NCBI RefSeq assembly: GCF_913062725.1
Contig: NZ_CAJXWY010000011.1
Coordinates: forward strand, 16,756-80,755
Reading direction: 5' to 3'
Source: an uncultured Thiohalocapsa sp.
GTDB taxonomy: Bacteria > Pseudomonadota > Gammaproteobacteria > Chromatiales > Chromatiaceae
DNA: 64,000 nt
In this document: piece after piece, positions 24,097 to 33,029 of the stretch
How positions within the stretch are numbered: position 1 is the first letter of the stretch
Layout of the letters: every line of letters begins with the position of its first letter
Made by a program: the position numbers and the translations under genes
The notes under the pieces: model-generated
Database searches by the model: none
Told to the model about the DNA's origin: nothing
What the model saw: only the letters and a program-made list of their open reading frames with translations

Positions 24097-25734
24097 TCAG
24101 GGCAACGGCAGCTGCGGTGGGCGCCGGGCGGCGACGGCCTGCTCGAAGGCGTGACCCAGGGCGAGAAGACGCGCCTCGGAGAATGGCTCACCGACCAGGG
24201 ACAGACCCAGGGGCAGACCGGCGTTGGTCCAGCCCATGGGCAGGGTCAGCTCCGGCAGGCCAGCCACCGACGCAACGTAGGCGGGCTGCAGCGGATCATC
24301 CGCATCGCAGTCGTAACTGCCATCGTAGTCGTGCAGCAGCGAGGACGCCGGGCAGAGCATGGTGGGCAGCACCAGGGCATCGAGCGCCTGCTCGGCGAAA
24401 ATATCGGCAATGGCGGCGCGCGCGGCCGGAAGGCCATTGGAGAGGATGTGCAGATACTGCAGGTCGGCGAGTCCGGGGCTGCGCAGGGCCGCGCGATAGA
24501 CGCCGAGCTGGCCGGAAGTCACCGGCGTCGGCGAGCCGGCGATGAGCGACGACTCGCTCATGCGCAGAAGCTCCTTCAGGCTGTGCGGCTTGCCCTGCTC
24601 GGTGTGCAGCAGATAGGCGTTCACCTGATCGCGGAATTCCGTCTCGATGAGGCGGTCCAGCATTTCGGCGCGGGCGTTCAGCACCCCGTCGGGCAGCGCC
24701 ACCTCCACCAGCTCGGCTCCCTGGGCGCGCAGCAGCGCCTGGGCGCCGGCGAAGGCGCGGTCGACCTCGCCGTTCCCGCCGCGATAGTCCGCGGCAACGC
24801 CCAGGCGGACGCCGTCGAGGGTGGCCTCTGCCAGGCCGTCGGCATAGTGGCCCGGACGCCCGGGCGGGTCGGCGGTGCGCGGATCCGATGGATCTTCGGC
24901 GGCCACCGCTTCCAGCGCCAGCGCGAGGTCGCGGACGCCGCGCGCGAGCAATCCGGTGACCTCGATGCTGAGCGCCGTGGGCACCACGCCGGCCCGGCTG
25001 GTGAGACCGAGGCTGGGGCGCAGGCCCGCCAGCGCCGACACCGCCGCAGGCCCGCGCACGCCGCCGACGGTATCGGTACCCACCGCCAGCATGCCCAGGC
25101 TCGCCGCCACGGCGGCACCGTCGCCGGCCAGGGATGGGGCGCGGCGCCTGTTGTACGGGTTGCTGGTCTGGCCGCCGGCGGAGCTGTAGCCGGGCCGGCC
25201 GGCGGCGAGCCCGAGCTCGCTCAGATTCGCCTTGGCGAGGATCACCGCCCCGGCCGCGCGTAAACGCGCCACCACGAAGGCATCGCGCAGCGGCTCGTGG
25301 CCGCGCAGCGCAGCCGACCCCGCCGTGGTGGACAGCGCCAGGGTGTCCAGATCGTCGCGGACGATGACGGGAATGCCGTGCAGGGGCCCCCGCGCACCGG
25401 CGGCGGCGCGCTCGGCATCCAGCGCGGCGGCGTCATCGGCGGCGCGCGGATTGACGGCGATGAGGCTGTTCAGTCGCGGTCCCGCCCGGTCCAGGGCTTC
25501 GATGCGCGCCAGATAAGCCCGTGTCAGCGCCTCGGCGGTGAGCACACCCGCGGCGAAGGCCGCCTGCACCGAGGCGATGTCCGCCTCCACCACGTCGAAG
25601 GCCGTCGGCGGGCGCTCGTCCGCGGGCGGCTGCGGTGGCGCGGCGGACACGGCCGCCGCGGCGGCGCCGAGCCAGACGGCGGCGCAGTGCGCCGCCAGCG
25701 GCCACCGCCGGGCCGTATGCGCTCGATGAGTCAT
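24097..25734 (-). CDS. Secreted amidase-signature family protein, probably catalytically dead
   Basis: A 545-residue protein with an N-terminal signal peptide (residues 1-32) and an amidase-signature fold throughout. The Ser-cisSer-Lys triad appears lost. The catalytic lysine position (GIPV-V-KD) is Arg126; the Gly/Ser-rich loop GGSSGGS is replaced by SLAGDG (201-206), removing the cis-Ser; and the nucleophile in TDTGGS is Gly225 (TDTVGG). The rest, including AVGTDT and the helical core, is well kept with no frameshift, so it looks maintained rather than decaying. A binding or scaffolding role is possible. Active members hydrolyse amides such as those of peptides. It is convergent with the CheB/CheR hybrid gene. 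Confidence 0.82.
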   Translation of the reverse strand: MTHRAHTARRWPLAAHCAAVWLGAAAAAVSAAPPQPPADERPPTAFDVVEADIASVQAAFAAGVLTAEALTRAYLARIEALDRAGPRLNSLIAVNPRAADDAAALDAERAAAGARGPLHGIPVIVRDDLDTLALSTTAGSAALRGHEPLRDAFVVARLRAAGAVILAKANLSELGLAAGRPGYSSAGGQTSNPYNRRRAPSLAGDGAAVAASLGMLAVGTDTVGGVRGPAAVSALAGLRPSLGLTSRAGVVPTALSIEVTGLLARGVRDLALALEAVAAEDPSDPRTADPPGRPGHYADGLAEATLDGVRLGVAADYRGGNGEVDRAFAGAQALLRAQGAELVEVALPDGVLNARAEMLDRLIETEFRDQVNAYLLHTEQGKPHSLKELLRMSESSLIAGSPTPVTSGQLGVYRAALRSPGLADLQYLHILSNGLPAARAAIADIFAEQALDALVLPTMLCPASSLLHDYDGSYDCDADDPLQPAYVASVAGLPELTLPMGWTNAGLPLGLSLVGEPFSEARLLALGHAFEQAVAARRPPQLPLP

Positions 25735-25893
25735 TGTTCGATTCCCCCAGCCCGCGCCGGAGCATACCCCAAGCCAGCGGTGGCTGGTACGGCCGGGGCG
25801 AAGCAGCCAAGGTGGCCATGGCCTTCGGCGTTTCGACGGCGGTGTTGTTGCAAACAGCCCCGAGGCGGACCCGGCACCCGGGCGGATGTGCCA

Positions 25894-27309
25894 TTACACC
25901 GCCGCCGTCAGCAGTCCGTAGCGCGCCTGCGGCCAGGGCAGCGGCAGCCGTACCCGCCAACCGTCCCCCGGCGCCGTGGTCAGGGGTGCGCCGTCGGGCC
26001 CGAGCATCGCCTCGAGCCGCCAGCGCCGCAGGCCTGCCGGCGTGACCAGCTCCAGGTCGTCGCCGACGGCGAATCGATTCTTCACCGCCACCTCCACCAG
26101 CCCGGTGGCCGTGTCCGGGCCGATCACTTCGCCGACGAAGATGCGGCGTCGACTGCGAGACGCGCCGTCGCTGTAGTTTTGGGCCGCCGAGCCCGCCTGG
26201 CGGCGATAGAAGCCGTCGGTGTAGCCGCGGTTGGCCAGCGCCTCCAGCTCCTCGAGCAGCTCCCGGCGGAAAGGCCTTCCGGCGGCGGCATCATCGATGG
26301 CCTGGCGATAGACGCGGGTGGTGCGGGCCGCGTAGTAATGCGACTTGGTGCGGCCTTCGATCTTGAGGCAGTCGATGCCCAGGGCGCTGAGCGCCGCGAC
26401 ATGCTGCACGGCGCGCAGGTCTTTGGCATTGAGCACATAGGTGCCCTGCTCGTCCTCGAACACCGGCATGTACTCGCCCGGGCGGCGGGCTTCTTCGAGC
26501 AGCCAGACCTCATCGGCGGCGGGATGGCGGTGCCCGGCAGCCGCCGGCTCGGCGGCCAGCAGGTCCGCGGCATCGATGGGCCGCGCTCTGGGGTCTGACT
26601 CTGTGCTGTCCGATGCCGCCGGCTGCGCCAGTCGGTACTCCCAGCGACAGGCGTTGGTGCAGGTCCCCTGGTTCGCGTCGCGGTGATTGAAATAGCCCGA
26701 GAGCAGACAGCGGCCCGAGTAAGCGATGCAGACGGCGCCGTGCACGAAGACCTCCAGCTCCATGTCCGGGCAGGCGTCGCGGATCTCGGTGATCTCCTGC
26801 AGCGAGAGCTCCCGCGACAGGATCACCCGCGCGATGCCCTGGCGCTGCCAGAAGCGCACCGCCGCGGCGTTGGTGGTGTTGGCCTGCACCGACAGGTGCA
26901 CGGGCAGCTCGGGCCAGCGCTCGCGCACCAGCAGGATCAGCCCCGGATCGGCCATGATGACCGCATCCGGCCCCAGCGCCACCACCGGTGCCATGTCCTC
27001 GAGGAAGGTCTTGAGCTTGGCGCCGTGTGGCAGCGCGTTGGCGGCGAGGTAGAAGCGCCGGCCCCGCCGGTGGGCCGTGTCGATGCCGCGGGCGAGCGTG
27101 GCCAGATCGAACGCGTTGTTGCGCACCCGCAGGCTGTAGCGCGGCACACCGGCATACACGGCATCAGCGCCGTAGGCGAGCGCATACTCGAGGGCACGCA
27201 GTGTGCCGGCCGGGGCCAGCAGCTCGGGCCGGCGTGGTGCGGTGGCCACAGCCGGTCCGGCGCCGTGGCGCTGCGCCGCCGCCATGCCCGGCGCCGCCCC
27301 ATGCCCCAT
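25894..27309 (-). CDS. trhP: U32-family tRNA hydroxylation protein TrhP (YegQ)
   Basis: A 471-residue protein of the peptidase U32 family. TrhP helps make 5-hydroxyuridine at the tRNA wobble position (the precursor of cmo5U), using prephenate. Sequence markers are ELLAPAGTLRALEYALAYGA near the start, the HGAVC-YSGRCLLS segment, four conserved cysteines (VC, GRC, GTC, NAC) probably binding an iron-sulphur cluster, and KIEGRTKSHYYAA. The U32 label is historical and protease activity is not expected. ATG 27309 is one base beyond the TGA of the ChaN-PDZ gene on the same strand, so they are probably co-translated. RlhA is a close relative, but length and Cys pattern favour TrhP. Confidence 0.82.
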   Translation of the reverse strand: MGHGAAPGMAAAQRHGAGPAVATAPRRPELLAPAGTLRALEYALAYGADAVYAGVPRYSLRVRNNAFDLATLARGIDTAHRRGRRFYLAANALPHGAKLKTFLEDMAPVVALGPDAVIMADPGLILLVRERWPELPVHLSVQANTTNAAAVRFWQRQGIARVILSRELSLQEITEIRDACPDMELEVFVHGAVCIAYSGRCLLSGYFNHRDANQGTCTNACRWEYRLAQPAASDSTESDPRARPIDAADLLAAEPAAAGHRHPAADEVWLLEEARRPGEYMPVFEDEQGTYVLNAKDLRAVQHVAALSALGIDCLKIEGRTKSHYYAARTTRVYRQAIDDAAAGRPFRRELLEELEALANRGYTDGFYRRQAGSAAQNYSDGASRSRRRIFVGEVIGPDTATGLVEVAVKNRFAVGDDLELVTPAGLRRWRLEAMLGPDGAPLTTAPGDGWRVRLPLPWPQARYGLLTAAV

Positions 27310-27310
27310 G

Positions 27311-28495
27311 TCAGTGGAGCTCCACATCGAAGGTGAGGCGCTCGCTGCCACCCACCAGCTTCTTGCGCAGCACTTCCACCGGCAGCTTGTCCCCGGGGCG
27401 GCTGTCCATCAGGGCGATGCGGATATCGGCGTAGCTGTTGATGGCGCTGTCACCGACGCTGACGATGCGATCCCCCGCCTCGACACCGGCCGCCTCGGCA
27501 CCACTGTCTGCGCTGAAGCCCTCGACGCCGAGGCCCTCGCCGTCGGCCTCGGCGTCGAGCATGACGCCGAGCAGACCGGTGTCCGGCAGATCGACCCGCT
27601 GCGGATAGAGGATGAAGTCCGCGAGCGCCGGGTCGAAGGGGCGCATGCTGCCGCTCACCACCGTCGCCGCCGGCACATCCAGACGCCGTGCCACCCGGCT
27701 GGGGATGCCGTGGCCGTACTCCACGTGGCCGGTGCCGGCGAGCACCACCAGGGTCTTGTCCGGGTGCCGGCGCAGATACTCGGCGGCGCGTGCCGCCATC
27801 CCCTCGTCCCAGAGCAGCTGCACGTCCAGGAAGTGCTCGAAGTCGGCGTCGTCATCCTTGGGATGCATGGCGAACACGGCCTCGATGCGCTCGCGGTAGG
27901 CCGCATTGTCGCGGTCGATGTCCGCCGGGATCTGCGCCGCATGCTCCGGGCTCAAGGACTCGATGCCGCCGTCACCGGCCTGATCCGTGATCTCTTTCGG
28001 CAGGTTCAGCGCGATGAGCGGGATGCCGTGCTCGCGCGCGAAGCGCAGGATGGGGCGGTAGAGCCGATAGTCGAAGCGCCAGCGGGTGAAATACTCGGTG
28101 CGCTTGAGCAGCTCAGACTCGCTGATCTCACCGGCGACGAAGGCATCCAGCGCCGCCTGGAAGGGCTGCTGGAAGAACTCCATGCCGATGGCAACGTTGC
28201 GCCCCTGCTCGTGCAGGCCGCGGATGATGCGCAGCTGATTCAGGTGGTCCTCGTAGCGGTCGTGCGACTCGCCGACATAGACGACACGCGTGTCGCCGAG
28301 CCCCGCCAGCAGGTCGTCGATACCGGCGACGCGGGCGGTCTCGACCACCGCGGTTGCGGTGTCGTGGATCTCGTCCTGACCGGGCAGCATGCCTGTGGCC
28401 GGGGTCTCGGTATCCGCAGCGCTCGCGGCCGCCGCGGCCAGGGTCGCGAGCAGCAGCACGGGGACGAATAAAACAGTGAAGACGGATTGGATCAT
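27311..28495 (-). CDS. Exported ChaN-like protein with a C-terminal PDZ domain
   Basis: A 394-residue protein. Residues 1-27 are a signal peptide. Residues about 50-285 are a ChaN-like domain (haem-iron-regulated lipoprotein family, DUF399), recognised by VYVGESHDRYEDHLNQL, GMEFFQQPFQ, FDYRLYRPIL and LAGTGHVEYGHGIP with its conserved His residues. Residues about 305-394 are a PDZ domain (LGVMLD, then GVEAGDRIVSVGD). The PDZ fusion suggests binding of peptide C-termini in the periplasm. ATG 28495 has CAGGTG just upstream. It directly precedes trhP. Haem or iron binding is known for Campylobacter ChaN and is only inferred here. No lipobox cysteine is seen, so this form may be soluble. Confidence 0.82.
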   Translation of the reverse strand: MIQSVFTVLFVPVLLLATLAAAAASAADTETPATGMLPGQDEIHDTATAVVETARVAGIDDLLAGLGDTRVVYVGESHDRYEDHLNQLRIIRGLHEQGRNVAIGMEFFQQPFQAALDAFVAGEISESELLKRTEYFTRWRFDYRLYRPILRFAREHGIPLIALNLPKEITDQAGDGGIESLSPEHAAQIPADIDRDNAAYRERIEAVFAMHPKDDDADFEHFLDVQLLWDEGMAARAAEYLRRHPDKTLVVLAGTGHVEYGHGIPSRVARRLDVPAATVVSGSMRPFDPALADFILYPQRVDLPDTGLLGVMLDAEADGEGLGVEGFSADSGAEAAGVEAGDRIVSVGDSAINSYADIRIALMDSRPGDKLPVEVLRKKLVGGSERLTFDVELH

Positions 28496-28762
28496 GGCAC
28501 CTGCTGTGATTGTCTGAGTGAGAACGCCATTATGGGGTCGCGGCGAGCCGTCGTCCCGGGCGCGTCCCGACGCGGTGCGCCGCCAGCCCGGACACGGCGG
28601 GCGCCAGCGCCGGGCAACGCTGGCCGGCACTGCCGCGCGATCCGGCGTTGAGCAATTGTCGGGGCGGTCGGCAGCCGCCACCCAGCCCGCAACAACCGAG
28701 AAACCCGGATGCGATGGGTCTGGACCACGCCAGCCCACCGCCGAAGCAACCACGGAGCGACC

Positions 28763-30997
28763 ATGCGCCGAGCCCTAAAGTTCCCCCACGCCATACCCGC
28801 AACCACCGCCGACACGCCCGGCGCCGGCTGGCATCCGTCCGATGAACAGCGTACGGCAACGCCGCAGCTGCGAGTATCGGTGCCAGTGACGCTGTTGCTC
28901 GCACTCATACTAGGGGCGCTATTGTCGGCCCCGCAGCCGGGCGTTGCCGGGCAGCAGCAGCCGGTCATCGGCCATCGTATCGACGCCGTGTTGGACCCCG
29001 AAGCCGGGACTCTGCACGCAACGGACACGATAACCCTGCCCGAGGACACGGCGCAGTTCGTCTTTCTGCTGCACCAGGGACTGCGCCCGCGGGTGGAGAA
29101 CGGCGAGGCGGTGCTCGAGCGCATCGGCCGCGACGGCCATTTGGAGCGCTTCCGGCTCACCCCGGCCACCAACCAGCCCGTGACGCTACGCTACGGCGGG
29201 CGCATCCGCCACCCCCTCACCAGCGTGCGCGAGGGCATGGGCCGGGAGCGCCAGCAGTTGGTGGGCACCATCGACGCCGATGGCGTGTTTCTCACCGGCT
29301 ACACCGGCTGGTATCCCACCATGCCCGGCGCCCTGAACCGCATGCAGCTGGACGTGCGGCTGCCGCCGGGCTGGCTCGCCGTCTCCCAGGGCGCCGGCCC
29401 GGAGCCCATCGGCGGTGACGACGCGCATGTGCGCTGGACCGAGGAACAGCCCCAGGACGAGCTCTATCTCAGCGCGGCGAGGTTCAAGCTCTATCGCCAG
29501 CCCACGCCCCACGGCGAAGCCCAGGCCTATCTGCGCCTGCCGGACGAGGCGCTGGCGGACAGATATCTGGCGGCCACGGCGGATTACCTCGCCCGCTACA
29601 GCGCGCTCATCGGCGCCTATCCCTATGCCAAATTCGCGCTGGTGGAGAACTTCTGGGAGACCGGCTACGGCATGCCCTCGTTCACGCTGCTCGGCTCGCG
29701 GGTGATGCGCCTGCCCTTCATCCTGCACAGCTCCTACCCCCACGAGATCCTTCACAACTGGTGGGGCAACGGCGTCTATGTGGACTACGCCGCCGGCAAC
29801 TGGGCGGAAGGCCTGACGGCCTATCTCTCGGATCACCTCAACCAGGCCCTGGCCGGGGCGGGCGCCGATTACCGGCGCGATCAGCTCAAGGCCTATGCGG
29901 ACTATGTGCGCGACGGCGCCGACTTCCCCCTCACCGCGTTCCGCGGCCGCCACGGCAGCGCCTCCCAGGCCATCGGCTACGGCAAGATGCTCATGACCCT
30001 GCACATGCTGCGGGTCATGCTCGGGGACGACGACTTCCGCGACGGACTGCGCCGCTTCTTTGACCAGAATCGCTTTCGCAGCGCCGACTTCGACGACCTG
30101 AGGCGCGCCTTCGAGCAGGCGGGCGAGCGCGATCTGGCGGCCTTCTTCGCGGCCTGGACCACGCGCCCGGGCGCCGCCCGACTCGCGCTCGACGACGTCG
30201 AGGTGGCGCAAGGCAGCGACGGCGGTTATGTCGTCACCGGCAGCGTGCACCAGGTGCAGGAGGACGCGGCCTTGCCCATGGATGTGCCGGTGGTGGTGCA
30301 CGCCGGGGACGGCACGCCGCAGCGGGTGCTGGCGCCCTTCGACGGGCGCACCGCCCGCTTCGAGGTGCAGCTCGACGCCGCGCCGGCGCGGGTGGCGGTG
30401 GATCCGCAGTTCGAGACCTTCCGGCATCTGCTGCCGGCGGAGTCCCCGGCCTCGCTGAGCAATCTCTTCGGCGCCGAGCGCGGGCTCATGGTACTGCCGG
30501 CGGCGGCGCCGGCACCCCGGCAACGGGCCTACCGCAAGCTCGCGCAGGCCTGGCAACGGGGCCAGGCGGGCTGGGACATCGTGCTCGACGACACGCTGAC
30601 GACCCTGCCGCAGGACCGCGCCGTCTGGCTGTTCGGCTGGGAGAATGCCTTCGTCGACGCCGTCGCCGGCGCGGCGCCGGGGCTGGTCCTCGATGCCGAC
30701 ACCCGGACACTGACCCTGGCGGGAACGGCGCACACCGATGTCAGCACCGCCGTCGCCGTCGGCGATGCGACACATGCCATCGGCTGGGTGGCGGCCGCCA
30801 CCCCGGCGGCGGTGCCCGGCCTGGCGCGCAAGCTGCCGCACTACGGCAAGTATGGCTACCTGACCTTCACCGGCGATGCGCCGGACAATCAGGTCAAGGG
30901 GCAATGGCCGCCCGGGGATTCCGCCCTCACCCAATGGCTCAGTGATGCCCGCCCGCAGCTGCGGATGCCGACGCCGAGCACCCTCGTGAGTCGCTGA
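28763..30997 (+). CDS. Exported M1-family (gluzincin) metallopeptidase
   Basis: A 744-residue protein. A hydrophobic stretch at about 36-62 is a signal anchor or signal peptide after an unusually long basic N-terminus. The zinc site is HEILH (327-331) with the third ligand Glu349 in NWAEGL, as in M1-like enzymes of the HEILHNWWGN group. Residues 63-240 form the N-terminal beta domain. The C-terminal part (about 470-744) has a beta-sandwich and a Rossmann-like region unlike aminopeptidase N. Start at ATG 28763 is preferred over ATG 28709 because GGAG lies 6-7 nt upstream. It is divergent from the ChaN-PDZ gene, and its 3' end overlaps the convergent regulator gene by 59 bp. The substrate is unknown. 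Confidence 0.82.
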   Translation: MRRALKFPHAIPATTADTPGAGWHPSDEQRTATPQLRVSVPVTLLLALILGALLSAPQPGVAGQQQPVIGHRIDAVLDPEAGTLHATDTITLPEDTAQFVFLLHQGLRPRVENGEAVLERIGRDGHLERFRLTPATNQPVTLRYGGRIRHPLTSVREGMGRERQQLVGTIDADGVFLTGYTGWYPTMPGALNRMQLDVRLPPGWLAVSQGAGPEPIGGDDAHVRWTEEQPQDELYLSAARFKLYRQPTPHGEAQAYLRLPDEALADRYLAATADYLARYSALIGAYPYAKFALVENFWETGYGMPSFTLLGSRVMRLPFILHSSYPHEILHNWWGNGVYVDYAAGNWAEGLTAYLSDHLNQALAGAGADYRRDQLKAYADYVRDGADFPLTAFRGRHGSASQAIGYGKMLMTLHMLRVMLGDDDFRDGLRRFFDQNRFRSADFDDLRRAFEQAGERDLAAFFAAWTTRPGAARLALDDVEVAQGSDGGYVVTGSVHQVQEDAALPMDVPVVVHAGDGTPQRVLAPFDGRTARFEVQLDAAPARVAVDPQFETFRHLLPAESPASLSNLFGAERGLMVLPAAAPAPRQRAYRKLAQAWQRGQAGWDIVLDDTLTTLPQDRAVWLFGWENAFVDAVAGAAPGLVLDADTRTLTLAGTAHTDVSTAVAVGDATHAIGWVAAATPAAVPGLARKLPHYGKYGYLTFTGDAPDNQVKGQWPPGDSALTQWLSDARPQLRMPTPSTLVSR

Positions 30998-31637
30998 GTG
31001 CGCCACCGCCGGCGCGCATGCGCGTGTCGAGACCACCGTGGAGCGCCACGGCGTATTTCACCAGCTCTGCCTGCGATGTCAGGCCGAGCTTGGACATCAT
31101 GCGCCGGCGGTAGGTGTCGACGGTCTTGGTGCTGATGCCCATGAGCTGCGCCACCTCACGGGCGCGCTTGCCGTCGGCCAGTTGCTTGAGCACCAGCCGC
31201 TCGCGCCGGGACAGGAGTCGTTTTTCGGGGCCGCCCAGGATCTGTTCCGACCCGGGCAGCCAGGTCTGACCGCCGGCGACGGCGCGCACCGCGTCGGCCA
31301 GGGTGGCGACGGATTCATCCTTGAGCACATAACCCTGGACGCCGGCCTCCACCATCTGCGAGACGAACGATCGCTCCCCCTGCGCCGACAGGGCGATCAC
31401 GCGGGTTCGCGGCAACTGCTTGACGATCTGTGTCGTCGCCTCGATGCCGTCGACGATCGGCATGGAGATATCCATCAGGACGATGTCGGGCTTCCAGGCC
31501 TGTGCCAGGATGATGGCCTCGGCGCCATCGCCGGCATTGGCGACGACCTCGATGTCCGGCTGGCTGGAGAGCAGCGCGCCGATGGACTCCCTAATCATTT
31601 TGTGGTCGTCGGCGAGCACGACTTTGATGCTGGACAT
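30939..31637 (-). CDS. NarL/LuxR-family response regulator
   Basis: A 232-residue regulator. The N-terminal receiver has acidic Asp10-Asp11, phosphoacceptor Asp56 (VLMDISMP) and Lys106 (YVLKD). The C-terminal LuxR helix-turn-helix is at about 143-200 (LSRRERLVLKQLADGKRARE, then MGISTKTVDTY). The last 20 residues are a Gly/Ala/Ser tail that overlaps the convergent peptidase gene by 59 bp. Its natural partner would be a HisKA_3-type kinase. None is adjacent; the one at 11.5 kb is a candidate by type only. Confidence 0.88.
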   Translation of the reverse strand: MSSIKVVLADDHKMIRESIGALLSSQPDIEVVANAGDGAEAIILAQAWKPDIVLMDISMPIVDGIEATTQIVKQLPRTRVIALSAQGERSFVSQMVEAGVQGYVLKDESVATLADAVRAVAGGQTWLPGSEQILGGPEKRLLSRRERLVLKQLADGKRAREVAQLMGISTKTVDTYRRRMMSKLGLTSQAELVKYAVALHGGLDTRMRAGGGALSDSRGCSASASAAAGGHH

Positions 31638-31757
31638 ACGGGCCCTCCGTCACAGCAATGTCTCTGAAACCGCCTCAACACGGACAGCAGTTGAGGATTC
31701 AACGCGAGCCTATACTGCCGTAACCCCGAGAAACGTCAATTACGTCCATCGGCTGGA

Positions 31758-33029
31758 TCAATCATCTATCGCCCGCCGGTCGACATCGCCCGGCATCTTG
31801 TCTGCCAAACGCCGACACCGGCGCTCGCGCTCCGGACCCGGCGGCAGCGCCTGCGCGCAGGCCAGCGCCCGCCGCAGGTCCTTGGCACGATGCTCGTAAT
31901 GCTTCGCCAACGCCTCCAGCGCCGCCGCGTCGCCAACCGCGGCGAGCTGCTCCCACAGCGCCACCGCCGCGCGCCAATCCCCGGCCCGCAGGTGCAGCCG
32001 CGCCAGCAGGTGTCGCGCCGGTGCGCTCGGGGTCTCAGCCTGCGCGGCGACCAGCAGTTGCCGGGCCGCGATGCCGTCACCACGGGCGAGGCGCCAGCGG
32101 GCGATGCGCAGCACATCGCCGCCGTGGGCAGCCGGTGCCCGATGCACCGCCGCCAGGCGCGCCGGCAGCGCCGCGACGGAGAGCAGATCCACGCGGTTGT
32201 GCGCCAGCACGGCTCCCAGCCGGCTGGCGTCGCCGCGGCGCAGCCACGCCAGCCAGGCCGCCGGCGCTTCGGCACCCGGCAGGTCGTCGGCGCGCACATG
32301 GGCCAGCAAGCGCCGCTCCACGGTGGCGAGGCGGCAGTCCGGCCAAACGCCGCCGAAAGCCCGCCGCAGCGGATGCAGCAGGTCCAGATGGGGCAGATGG
32401 GCGGCGGTCTCGGCGAGCCTGGCCAGCCGCAGCCGGGCGGCCAGCAAGGGCACATCGAAGGTCTTGCCGTTGTAGCTGAGCAGCAGTTCCGCCGCCGCCA
32501 GGTCCGTGCGCACCTGCGCCAGGAATGCCGCCTCCGCATCCAGGCGCGTCAGCAGATACTGCACCAGCGCCAGATGGCCGTCGCGCCAGCGGGCGAGTCC
32601 GACGACGAACACCCAGGTGCCGGTGCCGCCGGCGAGGCCGCTGGTCTCGGTGTCCAGCACCACCCAGCCGCGTGGATCGGTGGGGGCGTCGGGCTGCAGC
32701 AGGCTCACCGCCGCCGGCTCCGGGCGCAGGGCGCAGCGACCGTGGGCCAGGGCGAGGGGGCGGCTTTGTGTCAGCCGCAGCACGCCGGGGGCGAGGCGCT
32801 CGGCGCCGAGCTCGGCGGCTAGGGCCGCCTCGTCGAGCACCCGCTCGACTGGTGCGGTCACCGCCGCCGGCGGCGCCGGTTGGGGTGCGCCGGCGCGGGC
32901 CGCGCCCAGGCGCCGCAGCCGCGCCGCCAGGCTCGGCTGCGCAGGGCCCGGGGCTGTGCTCGCATCGGCGGCCGGTGCCGTTACGGCGTCGCCGCGCACC
33001 CGCCGCAGGCGCTCACGCAGGCTGCTCAT
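31758..33029 (-). CDS. mrfB: MrfB/YprB-type RNase H-fold DNA exonuclease
   Basis: A 423-residue protein. A disordered Ala/Pro-rich N-terminus (1-80) precedes a DEDD exonuclease fold: VVLDTETSGLAGG (about 134-146), LLSYNGKTFDVPLL and LAHNRVDLLSV carry the acidic residues. The C-terminal 130 residues are TPR-like. In Bacillus subtilis MrfB (YprB) works with the helicase MrfA in UvrABC-independent repair of mitomycin damage. Here ATG 33029 overlaps the stop of the MrfA-type helicase gene as ATGA, so the two are co-translated. Function by homology is well supported; symbol assigned by family and synteny. Confidence 0.82.
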   Translation of the reverse strand: MSSLRERLRRVRGDAVTAPAADASTAPGPAQPSLAARLRRLGAARAGAPQPAPPAAVTAPVERVLDEAALAAELGAERLAPGVLRLTQSRPLALAHGRCALRPEPAAVSLLQPDAPTDPRGWVVLDTETSGLAGGTGTWVFVVGLARWRDGHLALVQYLLTRLDAEAAFLAQVRTDLAAAELLLSYNGKTFDVPLLAARLRLARLAETAAHLPHLDLLHPLRRAFGGVWPDCRLATVERRLLAHVRADDLPGAEAPAAWLAWLRRGDASRLGAVLAHNRVDLLSVAALPARLAAVHRAPAAHGGDVLRIARWRLARGDGIAARQLLVAAQAETPSAPARHLLARLHLRAGDWRAAVALWEQLAAVGDAAALEALAKHYEHRAKDLRRALACAQALPPGPERERRCRRLADKMPGDVDRRAIDD

